Assembly: GCA_947449695.1 (NCBI GenBank)
Contig: CANFST010000007.1
Span: 1 to 64,000, forward strand
Reading direction: 5' to 3'
DNA length: 64,000 nucleotides
From: Chitinophagales bacterium
GTDB lineage: Bacteria > Bacteroidota > Bacteroidia > Chitinophagales > CAIODY01
The position numbers and the translations under genes were made by a program. The notes beneath the pieces were generated by a model, which was given only the letters and a program-made list of their open reading frames with translations, was not told the DNA's origin and did not search any database. The stretch's first letter is position 1. Every line of letters begins with the position of its first letter. This document shows positions 1 to 8,860 of this stretch, piece after piece.

Positions 1-779
1 ATTTTTTCTTCATAAACCACAGCACCACATTTGCTGTTTGTGCACAAATGATGTAATTCACTGCTCAAGCCATCTGATACATCTATCATTGATGTAGGCA
101 CAACATTTTTTTCAGCCAAAATATCAATTATCATTTTTTGTGGCTCGGGCTTTAACTGACGTTGCAATAAATACTTTTGATTTTCCAAATCAGTTGAAGC
201 GCTTGGATGAGCTATGAATACTTGCTTTTCACGTTCTAATAATTGTAAACCCATAAATGCCGCACCTAAATCGCCACTGCAACATATTAAATCTTTAGGC
301 TTAGCGCCGCCACGATAAACTACTTTTTCCTTTTCCACTTCACCAATTACAGTGATGCTTAAAAATAGTCCTTTCAATGAACTTGTTGTGTCACCTCCAA
401 TTAAATCAACACTATATTTTTCACAAGCAGCTTTCATTCCTTCATAAATTTCACTGATAGCCTCTACTGTATATTTACTACTCAATGCCATTGAAACTGT
501 TATGTATAAAGGCTTTCCATTCATGGCATAAATATCGCTCAGATTAACTGCAACAGCCTTGTAACCCAAATGCTTTAAGGGAGTGTACATTAAATCAAAG
601 TGAATTCCTTCAGCTAAAATATCAGTGCTTACCAATGTGAATTTATCAGTACCATTATCAATCACAGCACAATCATCGCCAACGCCTTTGATTACAGATT
701 TATTTTTTGTTTCAAAATTTTCGGTAAGATGTTTTATCAATCCGAATTCTCCTAATTTACTTATTGGTGTAGTTTGCAT
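1..779 (-). CDS. thiL: Thiamine-monophosphate kinase (5' part; 3' end beyond window)
   Basis: ThiL phosphorylates thiamine monophosphate to the cofactor thiamine diphosphate, in the cytoplasm. About 259 codons are visible from the ATG at 779, and the frame runs open off the left edge. AIR-synthase/ThiL signatures are in order: GVGDDCAVI near residue 32 (ATP/Mg site), STDILAEGIHFD near 51, VNLSDIYAMNG near 79, GGDTT in the middle, and MIDVSDGLSSEL close to the edge. The start sits just before the divergent HIT gene, with 58 bp between the two start codons. The C-terminal part cannot be judged. Confidence is high because motif order and spacing match the family. Confidence 0.9.
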   Translation of the reverse strand, partial: MQTTPISKLGEFGLIKHLTENFETKNKSVIKGVGDDCAVIDNGTDKFTLVSTDILAEGIHFDLMYTPLKHLGYKAVAVNLSDIYAMNGKPLYITVSMALSSKYTVEAISEIYEGMKAACEKYSVDLIGGDTTSSLKGLFLSITVIGEVEKEKVVYRGGAKPKDLICCSGDLGAAFMGLQLLEREKQVFIAHPSASTDLENQKYLLQRQLKPEPQKMIIDILAEKNVVPTSMIDVSDGLSSELHHLCTNSKCGAVVYEEK

Positions 780-837
780 GCAACAAAATTACTGAAATGA
801 ATCTGGGAAGATTATTTTTGTAGAAAGAAAATTCAAC

Positions 838-1230
838 ATGGCTACAATTTTTACAAAAATCATTAATGGAGAAATTCCTTGTCATAAAGTTGCTGAAGAT
901 GCTAATCACATAGCATTTCTGGATATTAGTCCGTTGGCTAAAGGTCATACATTGGTAATTCCTAAGAAAGAAACCGATTACATTTTCGATTTGGCGGATA
1001 ATGATTTACAGGCTTTGATAGTATTTGCTAAAAAAGTTGCTTTAGCAATAAAAAAAGTTGTGCCTTGTAAAAAAGTTGGCGTTGCGGTAATAGGCCTTGA
1101 AGTGGCACATACACACATACATTTGATACCAATGAATAATGTTGGTGATATGAACTTTGCTAATCCTAAATTGAAATTGAGCAGCGATGAATTAGCAGAG
1201 ATTGCTTTAATGATTCGAAATAATTTCTAG
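838..1230 (+). CDS. HIT family protein (histidine-triad nucleotide hydrolase)
   Basis: This 130-residue protein belongs to the histidine-triad superfamily, whose members hydrolyse nucleoside phosphoramidates or related nucleotides in the cytoplasm. The N-terminus (IFTKIINGEIPCHKV) is typical of the Hint branch, and the catalytic triad HTHIHLIP is at residues 91-98. Length is normal. It diverges from thiL and ends one base before the convergent batE stop. An upstream TATTTTTG at 813-820 fits the Bacteroidetes -7 consensus, but I see no good -33 partner. The natural substrate cannot be told from sequence. Confidence 0.9.
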   Translation: MATIFTKIINGEIPCHKVAEDANHIAFLDISPLAKGHTLVIPKKETDYIFDLADNDLQALIVFAKKVALAIKKVVPCKKVGVAVIGLEVAHTHIHLIPMNNVGDMNFANPKLKLSSDELAEIALMIRNNF

Positions 1231-1986
1231 TTAAATCCCTTTCACATTCTCAACCAATGTCCAGCCTTTTTTTCCGTTGGTTAAAATTATTTTTTGCCAG
1301 CCATTTAATTGTTCCATCGTTTGCACTTTCAATCCTTCGTGTACTATAAACAAATCGGTAGAAGTGTTATCGGGTGCGCTTTTCACGGTGATGTTAGATG
1401 GAATTACTACTGCAAATTTTTTATCTTCCATTGTAGCATTACTTCGCCAAGCAATGTAAAAGAAAAACACACCAGCAATGAAACCTATTGATACCATGGT
1501 CATTCCGAGCCTGTTCATGGCTGAAAAATAATTCAACAACCAACCAGCTAACATCATCCACAAAAAAATAATTGCAATAATGCTCCACACTTTTGCAGAG
1601 AAAAGATGGAGAAAATTATTCCACCATCTGAATAAAAAAAACTGAGGTAAAGCCTCAACGTCCTTATCCACCAATCGAAGGTTGGAGATTTTTAAATTCG
1701 TATTTACATCATCGTCTGTCGGATTGGTTTGATGTGCTTTTTCATAGCACCAAACTGCCATTCCCATTTCATGATTTTTAAAATGTGCATTGCCTGCATT
1801 CAAAAATAATTCTGAATTCGTGTAGCCAATTCTTATCAAACTATCATACAAATTGGTAGCTGCTTCGTAGTTTTTATTTTGATAAGCATGATTAGCTAAT
1901 TGCCACAAAGTGTTGGCTGAATCAGCTTTTGTGAAGCTGAACCAGATTATTCCTAGTAAAAACAAAATCGTCTTTTTCATTCTCAA
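1231..1986 (-). CDS. batE: BatE-like TPR and SH3 protein
   Basis: This is the last gene of the bat operon. The 251-residue product has a signal peptide (about 1-21), tetratricopeptide-type repeats around 25-100 (LWQLANHAYQNKNYEAA, LFLNAGNAHFKN), two membrane segments around 125-185, and a C-terminal SH3b-like region ending GWTLVENVKGI. BatE-type proteins are envelope proteins of the Bat complex, linked in Bacteroides to aerotolerance; the molecular role is unsettled. The start overlaps the batD stop by 4 bp (ATGA), indicating translational coupling. MKKTIL two codons in is an equally good start. Confidence 0.85.
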   Translation of the reverse strand: MRMKKTILFLLGIIWFSFTKADSANTLWQLANHAYQNKNYEAATNLYDSLIRIGYTNSELFLNAGNAHFKNHEMGMAVWCYEKAHQTNPTDDDVNTNLKISNLRLVDKDVEALPQFFLFRWWNNFLHLFSAKVWSIIAIIFLWMMLAGWLLNYFSAMNRLGMTMVSIGFIAGVFFFYIAWRSNATMEDKKFAVVIPSNITVKSAPDNTSTDLFIVHEGLKVQTMEQLNGWQKIILTNGKKGWTLVENVKGI

Positions 1987-3821
1987 ATTATTTTGCTTTC
2001 CAAATCCACAATTAGTTCTGTTGCATTTTTATACACCTGCTCCATTCCACCTTGCACCGCCGAAGGTGCGTAAAGAGCCATTTCGCAATCATCTAACACA
2101 TGAATAAATTTAGCTGAAGTTTCATCTGCAATATTCTTTTGTTTAAATGACTCTACAATATTTTCTTTACTCAAATCAGCCGTTTGAATTTTCATTTTAT
2201 TGCTCACATAACCATGCAAACTTCTCATCACTTCATCATAAAATCCTTTTTCATTTTTTTGTTTCAATAATTTTTCAGCCACCTGCAATCGCTTACGAGC
2301 CAATCTGCTAGCTTGTTTGAAAGCCATTGCAGATTTATCACCCATCAATGTCTTTTGAGTTTTTACATAAATCAAAATTGCTGCACTCAAAATAACTGGC
2401 AATAAACTCAACCACCAAAACAGCATGGTGCCGAAAAATTTTCCAACATTCCCTTTTTCAAATTTCACATCATTCGTTTTGATGTAGCGAATATCTTGCC
2501 CCAACAATTTCAAATCTTCTTTCTTCACCCCATTCACCATTGCATTATTTTGATTTTTTCCTTGTTTCACTTGAACTGCAATTTCACTGGAATGAAGGGT
2601 TACGTAATCCTTTTTATCCAAATCGAAATAAGAAAAATCCAAAGCAGGAATTTTATAATCGCCCGAAACCCTTGGAATAACCAAGTATTCAAAGGTTTTG
2701 CTGCCGCCAATTGGATTTTGATTTTTAGGAATATTCTCCGAAACCTTGGGGTCATACACTTCAAAATCAGGTGGCATATTCATCACGGGATTATCGAATT
2801 GAGAAATATTCCCTGAGCCCGAAACAGTAACTTTATAAGTGATAGCATCATCAGTTGTCAATGTGGTTTTATCAGCCGTGGCATTCATTTTAAAACGACC
2901 AACAGCACCACTAAAACCAGCAGGCTTATTGGCTGGCAAAGGTTTTACAGCAATAGCAACTGCACCCGATTGAATATCCATTGGCACATTTTGGACGGGC
3001 GAAAAAAACGGGTCATCAAAAAATGGGTCATTAAAAAAATTATCTAAAGGATTGTTGCTCCTTTTTCTTGCAGCTTTTATTTGCGCCGTTAATTTCATTT
3101 CAATAGGGTCAATTGTCAGTGTTCCACTTTGTGTTGGGAAAAGCGCCACCCGTTTGAGTTCTACCACATTATAAACTACGCCATTTACATTTTCTTGCGA
3201 TTGATTATTTTGAGGAATATCAAAATTTTGCGACCAGAAACCATTCAACGAAGGCAATTTTTCAAATTGATAATTCGCAATATTCACTCGATAATACAAT
3301 TTGTAAGAAGCTGTGATTTGCTCACCTTGATACACATTTGTTTTATCAACGAACACTTTTAAAAAAATCTGCTTGCTCAAATCAGCCGTTGATACAGTAT
3401 TGCTACCTTGTTGTGATTTTCCACTTGCTGAATTTTGCGGAGCAGCTTTTGTGACTTCAATCGTCAATCCGTTTGATTCAATGCTTCCTTGCGCTGTGTT
3501 GGCCGATGCTGCTGGAATTGTGAACTTACCTTCCTTAGTAGCTTGCAAAACATAAGTCAACGAAATAGACTGCGACATTCTTCCATTAATAATTGAAGTG
3601 CTGCTGCTTTGAAACGGTCCTTGTAAAACCTGAAATCCAGAAAAGGCAGGAGGATTAAAATTTTTCACATCAGCATTTTCAATCGTGTAAGTGAGTTGAA
3701 ATTGTTCACCAACACTCACAGGATTTTTTTGCACAGATGCTGTAAACTTGATGCCTGCTGCATTTGCAGCCAATTGCATCAAAACAAAAATCAGTACAAA
3801 ATATTTTTTAACGAATTTCAT
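1983..3821 (-). CDS. batD: BatD, Bat-complex membrane protein
   Basis: The 612-residue protein has an N-terminal signal peptide ending near AANA, then a long extracytoplasmic beta-rich region. This begins with the BatD signature (FTASVQKNPVSVGEQFQLTY) and contains repeated beta-sandwich segments. One membrane helix lies at about 463-485 and a helical cytoplasmic tail of about 126 residues follows. It belongs to the BatD ('oxygen tolerance') family and lies between the batB-batC fusion and batE. It probably works with the VWA proteins BatA and BatB at the inner membrane. The start is supported by the signal peptide. The 85 bp before it (3822-3906) hold no gene. Confidence 0.9.
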   Translation of the reverse strand: MKFVKKYFVLIFVLMQLAANAAGIKFTASVQKNPVSVGEQFQLTYTIENADVKNFNPPAFSGFQVLQGPFQSSSTSIINGRMSQSISLTYVLQATKEGKFTIPAASANTAQGSIESNGLTIEVTKAAPQNSASGKSQQGSNTVSTADLSKQIFLKVFVDKTNVYQGEQITASYKLYYRVNIANYQFEKLPSLNGFWSQNFDIPQNNQSQENVNGVVYNVVELKRVALFPTQSGTLTIDPIEMKLTAQIKAARKRSNNPLDNFFNDPFFDDPFFSPVQNVPMDIQSGAVAIAVKPLPANKPAGFSGAVGRFKMNATADKTTLTTDDAITYKVTVSGSGNISQFDNPVMNMPPDFEVYDPKVSENIPKNQNPIGGSKTFEYLVIPRVSGDYKIPALDFSYFDLDKKDYVTLHSSEIAVQVKQGKNQNNAMVNGVKKEDLKLLGQDIRYIKTNDVKFEKGNVGKFFGTMLFWWLSLLPVILSAAILIYVKTQKTLMGDKSAMAFKQASRLARKRLQVAEKLLKQKNEKGFYDEVMRSLHGYVSNKMKIQTADLSKENIVESFKQKNIADETSAKFIHVLDDCEMALYAPSAVQGGMEQVYKNATELIVDLESKII

Positions 3822-3906
3822 TTTTTAAAAGTCATTAGCATTACAACAATAGTTAATGGTAAATTCAAGTTGCTAATTTACCAATCTTCTCATTTCATCA
3901 TCTGCT

Positions 3907-5712
3907 TTACCAATCTTTCTCCACACTTTTGCGTTGTGTCACAAGCGTATTTTTCTTATCAGCGTTTTGCTTTGTTTTTTGTTCTTCAGCACGTAAGTGA
4001 TTCAGCATTTTTTCAGCATCTTCCTTGCTTATTTTTCCTGGCTTTGGTTGTTTTCCTTCTTTCTTCTCATCGCCCTTATTGCCTTGCTGTGGCTGATTTT
4101 GCTGTTTTTTATCGTTACCTTTTTTGTCGTCTTTCTTCTGTTGATTTTGGTTCTGTTTGTTGTCGCCTTTGTTTTGCTGTTGATTTTTATTCTGCTGATT
4201 TTTGTCGTTCTTTTTATCCTTATCGTTTTTGTTTTGCTTTTGCTTAGGCTGATTTTTTAACATTGCTTGTGCATACGCTAAATTATATTTCGTATCACGG
4301 TCGTTTGAATTCAGCTTCAATGCTTGTTTGTAAGCATCAATAGCATCGTTGTAATTTCTTTGTTGCAATTGACTATTGCCTAAGTTATGAAATGCTTTTG
4401 CTTTTTCCTTATCATCTTTTAAAAGCGCTGTTGCATTTTTAAAATCTTCCGCCGCTTGTCTGAAACTATCTTTTTCAAAATTCAAATTCCCTTTATTGTA
4501 ATAAGCTTCGCCAAAATTTTTATTCAATCTGATGGCATGCGTATTCAACGAATCAGCTAGTACAGAGTTTTTGAGTTTGTATTGTTTCAAAGCCTCACGA
4601 GCGGCTTTCCGCTCTGGTAAAGGGTTTAAAAAGCTTGACTGTGCACTAGAATTTTTATTTACCAAAAATAAAATAAACAAAACAGGAATTATTTTTTTCA
4701 ATCGCAACAACCATTGTGTCGGTTTTTCAGAAACAAAAATTTCTAACAACAGTAAAATAAACGCAGCCAACAAAAAGTATTGGAAATAATCTTCGTAATC
4801 AGTAAACAAATGTTCGTCCATAGTTTTTTGCTCCATCGTACTAATTTTTTCAACCAAAGATTTTAATTCACTTTGCGAATTACTCAACTGAAAGTAGCTT
4901 CCCTTACCAGCTTCCGCAATTTCTTTCATGGCTTCCTGATTTAATTTCGACAAAACAATGCTGCCATTTTCATCTTTCTTGAAATCAGTTTGCACACCAT
5001 TTTGGTAGACTGGAATTGGCGCACCTTGTTCCGAACCAACACCCACCGTGTAAACCACTGCGCCTTCATTCACCGCAGCCTTTGCCGATTCTATGGCATC
5101 ATCCTCATGATTTTCTCCATCAGAAATCACAATCACTGCCTTGTGTTTTTTATCTTTTGTTTGAAATGATTCAACTGCTTGGTCAATCGCAGCACCAATT
5201 GCAGTGCCTTGTGTGGGCACCATATCACAATTGGCATTTTGCAAAAACATTTTTGCAGCGCTGTAATCCACTGTTAAAGGCATTTGCAAATAACTTCTTC
5301 CGGCAAATGTGATTAAGCCAACTTTGTCATTGTTCAATTCATCAATCAAATTACTCACCGCTTGTTTGGCTCTGGTCAAGCGATTCGGCTTCACGTCTTC
5401 CGCCATCATACTTTTGCTCACATCCAATGCGATGAAAACATCAATACCTTTGCGCTTTACTTTTTCAATTTTGCTTCCCATCTGCGGATTTGCCAATGCA
5501 ATGATGATGCAAAACGCAGCCAACCACAACAATAAAAATTTCAAACTTTGTTTAATTAATTTGAAATCGGGCATCAATTGTTTAACTAAATTTTCATCAC
5601 CCAATTTTTTTATTGCACGTTTTTTACTCCATGCCGAATACACGTAAATCAGCATCCACAGCGGCAATGCGATGAGCAAATAGAGATAATATGGATGTTC
5701 GAATCGAAACAT
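3907..5712 (-). CDS. batB: BatB-BatC fusion: membrane VWA domain plus TPR domain
   Basis: One 601-residue reading frame carries what many genomes encode as two genes. The N-terminal BatB part has two membrane helices (about 9-26 and 58-76), a von Willebrand A domain with MIDAS motif DVSKS at 97-101 and a later GTAIG, and two more hydrophobic segments around 310-360. The BatC part has TPR repeats around 395-490 (AYYNKGNLNFEKDS, AFHNLGNSQLQQRNYNDAI), then a very Lys/Gln/Asn/Asp-rich stretch of about 80 residues and a helical tail. The VWA domain probably binds partners on the periplasmic side. The second hydrophobic segment at the joint resembles a former BatC signal peptide (ends NSSAQSS), which supports fusion. 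Confidence 0.9.
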   Translation of the reverse strand: MFRFEHPYYLYLLIALPLWMLIYVYSAWSKKRAIKKLGDENLVKQLMPDFKLIKQSLKFLLLWLAAFCIIIALANPQMGSKIEKVKRKGIDVFIALDVSKSMMAEDVKPNRLTRAKQAVSNLIDELNNDKVGLITFAGRSYLQMPLTVDYSAAKMFLQNANCDMVPTQGTAIGAAIDQAVESFQTKDKKHKAVIVISDGENHEDDAIESAKAAVNEGAVVYTVGVGSEQGAPIPVYQNGVQTDFKKDENGSIVLSKLNQEAMKEIAEAGKGSYFQLSNSQSELKSLVEKISTMEQKTMDEHLFTDYEDYFQYFLLAAFILLLLEIFVSEKPTQWLLRLKKIIPVLFILFLVNKNSSAQSSFLNPLPERKAAREALKQYKLKNSVLADSLNTHAIRLNKNFGEAYYNKGNLNFEKDSFRQAAEDFKNATALLKDDKEKAKAFHNLGNSQLQQRNYNDAIDAYKQALKLNSNDRDTKYNLAYAQAMLKNQPKQKQNKNDKDKKNDKNQQNKNQQQNKGDNKQNQNQQKKDDKKGNDKKQQNQPQQGNKGDEKKEGKQPKPGKISKEDAEKMLNHLRAEEQKTKQNADKKNTLVTQRKSVEKDW

Positions 5713-5715
5713 TTT

Positions 5716-6720
5716 TTACGGAATTCTTTTATAAACTGTCATTTGTAATAGCATTTCTAACAACAACAATATCAAAGCAGTTAAAGCAAATGGCGCAAAT
5801 TTTTCAGCATAATGTTTAAAGCTTGAAACCTCAATTCTTGTCTTTTCTAATTTATCAATCTGGTCATAAACCTGCTTCAGGCTCCGGTTTCCAGTTGCTC
5901 TGAAATATTCGCCACCAGTTTCATTTGCAATTTTTTGTAACAGCGCCACATCAATTTTCGATTCCATCTGAGTGTATTGTCTGCCAAAAGGCGTTTGCAC
6001 AGGATAAGGCACCATACCCACAGAGCCAGCCCCAATTGTATACACACGAACGCCAAAACTTTTCGCCAATTCCATTCCGGTTTCAGGGTCAATCAAACCA
6101 GCATTGTTTTCGCCATCGGTCATTAAAATAATTACTTTGCTTTTTGCTTTTAAATCTTTCAGGCGGTCAACCGCAGTAGCCAAGCCCATTCCAATGGCAG
6201 TTCCATCTTCCACCAAACCACTATGAATATCTTTCAACAAATTTTTCAGAACAGCATGGTCGCTTGTAATCGGACATTGCGTAAAACTTTCACTGCTAAA
6301 AATCACTAAACCAATTCTGTCATCTTTGCGTTGGTCAATAAATTCGGCTGCTAATTTTTTCACTGCTTCAATTCTGTTCGGCGAAAAATCTTCAGCCAAC
6401 ATACTGCTCGAAATATCCAGACTCATCACAATGTCAATACCTTCAGTTGTTTCTTCCCGAGTTTCAGAAGTGTTTTGCGGACGAGCCAATCCAATCACAA
6501 TTGCCACAAAGGCCAGTATTCTCAATACTTCGGGCAACCAAATGGTTTGTGTTCGCCAGGTTTTGTTTTGAAATATTTTGATGCCTTGTGTGTTCGATAA
6601 TTGAATGGTCGCTTTCGGATTTTTCGATACAAACCATTTCCATAGCATGATTGCAGGAATCAGCAACAGCAGCCAGAAAAACTGCGGATGAAGGAATTGA
6701 TATTTATAAAACAGATTCAA
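5716..6720 (-). CDS. batA: BatA, membrane-anchored VWA protein
   Basis: This 334-residue protein has membrane helices at about 13-28, 65-80 and 310-328 around a von Willebrand A domain. The metal-ion-dependent adhesion site is visible as DISSS at 102-106, with a later DGTAIG and a TDGENNAG strand. BatA is the first of the paired VWA proteins of the Bat operon and is thought to form a complex with BatB. The stop lies three bases before the next start, so co-translation is likely. The 74 bp before it hold no gene. The call is firm; the biochemical role of Bat proteins is not well defined. Confidence 0.92.
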   Translation of the reverse strand: MNLFYKYQFLHPQFFWLLLLIPAIMLWKWFVSKNPKATIQLSNTQGIKIFQNKTWRTQTIWLPEVLRILAFVAIVIGLARPQNTSETREETTEGIDIVMSLDISSSMLAEDFSPNRIEAVKKLAAEFIDQRKDDRIGLVIFSSESFTQCPITSDHAVLKNLLKDIHSGLVEDGTAIGMGLATAVDRLKDLKAKSKVIILMTDGENNAGLIDPETGMELAKSFGVRVYTIGAGSVGMVPYPVQTPFGRQYTQMESKIDVALLQKIANETGGEYFRATGNRSLKQVYDQIDKLEKTRIEVSSFKHYAEKFAPFALTALILLLLEMLLQMTVYKRIP

Positions 6721-6794
6721 TTGTTAATTTTCAATGTTGTTTTTAATGATGAATGTTGAACGATAAACGATGAACAAAATTCATCATTCATAAT

Positions 6795-7736
6795 TTATAG
6801 TTCATTGTTTTGAGTTTCCATCGGTTTCGTTCGCTCCACAAATCCACGTGCAGCAACCAATGCAGCAGCATGTTCATTCAATCCTGGTTTTGCTTTTGCA
6901 AACTTCACCATATCAGCCGATGATAAAATTTCGTGTAATTGCATTTTGCTTGCTGCATCAATTGCACTGAATCGGATTCGTTCCATCAACTCATCCGTTG
7001 TTGATTCCAAAGCAGCTACTTTATATTGTTCTTCTAAATATTCCCGAAGAATATCCGTCAGTTTTGTGTAGTACATTTTCACTTCATCCGAAGCAATCAG
7101 GTTTTCTTTTTCTAAATTATCAAACGCCATCATTGCTTTTTGATAAGGCGTATAATGCACATCAGGAGCAGCTTTCACAACAATTTGTTTCTTCTTGCGG
7201 AAGAAAATCAAATACACAACCAATGCTAAAAGCAGTAAAAAAATAATTCCGCCAATAATGATGTAAGGCAACATTTCTTTGAAAGTGTAATCAATCTCCA
7301 TCATTTTTTTGATGGGGCGAATTGCCTTCAAAGTATCAACTGCAATGCCTTTCACATAAACAGATAAAGGCGCTGTAAGCAGTGTATCAACTTTTTTATC
7401 GTGTTGAACTAAAATCTGAAAAGCAGGAATCACATAATTCCCACTATCGAAATTGGTGTATATAATTGTGCGTTTGTAACCTTCTTTTGTGGTATCGATT
7501 TTTGAAACATTTACAATTTCAAACTTTGATGTGGTATCAAAATTTGCATCAGGAAATAGAGTTGAAAAGTGATTTGGATTGTTCACTTCAAAATGAACAG
7601 CAATATGGTCGCCAATTGAAAACCTTGCTGAATCAAGCTTTGCTGACACTGTTACATTCTGTGCAAAGAGATTTTGATTCTGAAAAATTCCAAAACCAAA
7701 AATTAACATTGCGATATGTAAAATTCTTTTTTTCAT
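6795..7736 (-). CDS. BatD-like exported protein with one TM helix
   Basis: I start this gene at the ATG at 7736 (MKKRILHIAML) because it opens a clear signal peptide ending near FAQ. The frame stays open upstream only through a repeat element. The 313-residue product has an extracytoplasmic beta-sandwich domain (about 27-150; VSAKLDSARFSIGDHIAVHFEV resembles BatD N-termini), one helix at 157-179, and a cytoplasmic tail with helices (DILREYLEEQYKV). Proteins of this kind commonly stand between the DUF58 gene and batA in Bacteroidota. It probably belongs to the Bat complex; no catalytic motif is seen. Confidence 0.75.
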   Translation of the reverse strand: MKKRILHIAMLIFGFGIFQNQNLFAQNVTVSAKLDSARFSIGDHIAVHFEVNNPNHFSTLFPDANFDTTSKFEIVNVSKIDTTKEGYKRTIIYTNFDSGNYVIPAFQILVQHDKKVDTLLTAPLSVYVKGIAVDTLKAIRPIKKMMEIDYTFKEMLPYIIIGGIIFLLLLALVVYLIFFRKKKQIVVKAAPDVHYTPYQKAMMAFDNLEKENLIASDEVKMYYTKLTDILREYLEEQYKVAALESTTDELMERIRFSAIDAASKMQLHEILSSADMVKFAKAKPGLNEHAAALVAARGFVERTKPMETQNNEL

Positions 7737-7740
7737 TTTT

Positions 7741-7807
7741 TTAGTTCCTCCGCTATCGTTCAGGATGACGCTTCGAGTTAGCTGTCCTGCTGAGGAACGA
7801 AGCATCT
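7741..7807. repeat. Short interspersed hairpin repeat, copy A
   Basis: This roughly 66-bp element begins TTAGTTCCT, contains TCAGGATGAC and ends GCTGAGGAACGAAGCATCT. A near-identical copy in the same orientation is at 57282-57348. The outer parts are imperfectly complementary (TCAGGATGAC against GTCCTGCTGA), so it can form a hairpin. It lies between the DUF58 gene and the BatD-like gene and reads through as a false N-terminal extension of the latter. It looks like a REP/MITE-type intergenic repeat. Confidence 0.7.
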
Positions 7808-7850
7808 TAATTTTTAAATTTTCTCATCTCCCCATTTTCAAATTTGCCTT

Positions 7851-8717
7851 TTATCTCGATTTAAAAAAGTTTCTCAACAGCGGCACATAATTATCTTTTG
7901 TACTAATCTGCAAAGCACCAGCACCATTTTTTTGAAACTGTGTTTTGAAATTCACCACACTATTCAAATATGCCTGACGATATTGATCTCTTACTTTTCT
8001 ATCATTAAAATCAGCTAAAAAAGTTTGACCAGTTTCAGGATCATACACGTTCATCAAGCCACCAATAGGCATTTGACGTTCCGCTTCATCATAAATATTC
8101 AACCCAATCAGGTCATGTTTTTTTGAGGTGATTTTCAAACTTTCTTCATAATCATTGCACATAAAATCACTCAACAAAAATGTGATGCAACGTTTCTTCA
8201 CCATGTTGTTAAACGATTTCATTGCTTTGCCAACATCGGTACCTTTGTGAACTGGCTGATAAGTCAGCAATTCACGAATGATTCGAAGAATATGCGACTT
8301 CCCTTTTTTAGGTGAAATAAATTTTTCTACTTCACTGCTAAATAACATCAACCCCACTTTATCATTGTTTTTAATCGCTGAAAATGCAAGTACAGCGCAT
8401 ATTTCAGCCATCAACTCGTTTTTCATTTTATGCTGTGTCCCAAACTGACTGCTACCACTTACATCCACCACTAACATCAAAGTCAACTCACGTTCTTCTT
8501 CATAAACTTTTATGTAAGGATGTTTGAAACGGGCCGTTACATTCCAATCAATTGCTCTCACATCATCACCATATTGATATTCACGAACTTCGCTAAAACT
8601 CATACCTCTGCCTTTAAACGCACTGTGGTATTCACCTGCGAAGATGTGATTGCTCAAGCCTCGAGTTTTAATCTCGATTTGTCGAACACGTTTTAATATT
8701 TCAGAAGTACTTAGCAT
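7851..8717 (-). CDS. DUF58 domain protein (VWA-like), Bat operon
   Basis: I take the ATG at 8717 (MLSTSEILKRVRQIEIKTRGL) because this matches usual DUF58 N-termini; the longer frame runs into a repeat element. The 288-residue protein has the DUF58 core FKGRGMSFSEVREYQYGDD and AIDWNVTARF, followed by a VWA-type fold with DVSGS at 85-89. It is soluble, with no membrane segment. DUF58 proteins are nearly always coupled to a MoxR ATPase and to VWA proteins, as here. They are thought to act in MoxR-dependent maturation or folding of envelope partners; this role is inferred. Confidence 0.88.
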   Translation of the reverse strand: MLSTSEILKRVRQIEIKTRGLSNHIFAGEYHSAFKGRGMSFSEVREYQYGDDVRAIDWNVTARFKHPYIKVYEEERELTLMLVVDVSGSSQFGTQHKMKNELMAEICAVLAFSAIKNNDKVGLMLFSSEVEKFISPKKGKSHILRIIRELLTYQPVHKGTDVGKAMKSFNNMVKKRCITFLLSDFMCNDYEESLKITSKKHDLIGLNIYDEAERQMPIGGLMNVYDPETGQTFLADFNDRKVRDQYRQAYLNSVVNFKTQFQKNGAGALQISTKDNYVPLLRNFFKSR

Positions 8718-8730
8718 TTTTGTTTTTATA

Positions 8731-8812
8731 GAACGCAGATGACGCAGATTTTTATGATAATTTATGATTTTAATCTGCGCTAATCTTAACAATCATAATT
8801 AATCAGCGTTCC
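8731..8812. repeat. Palindromic intergenic repeat (GCAGATGACGCAGATT type)
   Basis: The element has GAACGCAGATGACGCAGATT at its left end, AATCTGCG in the middle and AATCAGCGTTCC at its right end, so the arms are complementary in pairs. It resembles a short repeat frequently found between genes in bacterial genomes; that recognition is from memory. It separates moxR from the DUF58 gene and is read through by a false extension of the latter. Confidence 0.55.
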
Positions 8813-8860
8813 ATTGTATTTCAATTTTCAAATTTTCTCATCTTCAAATTTTCACATTGC

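Noticed and set aside
7737-7805. N-terminal extension of the BatD-like protein
   Set aside because: It is the translation of the 66-bp interspersed repeat; the signal peptide starts at 7736.
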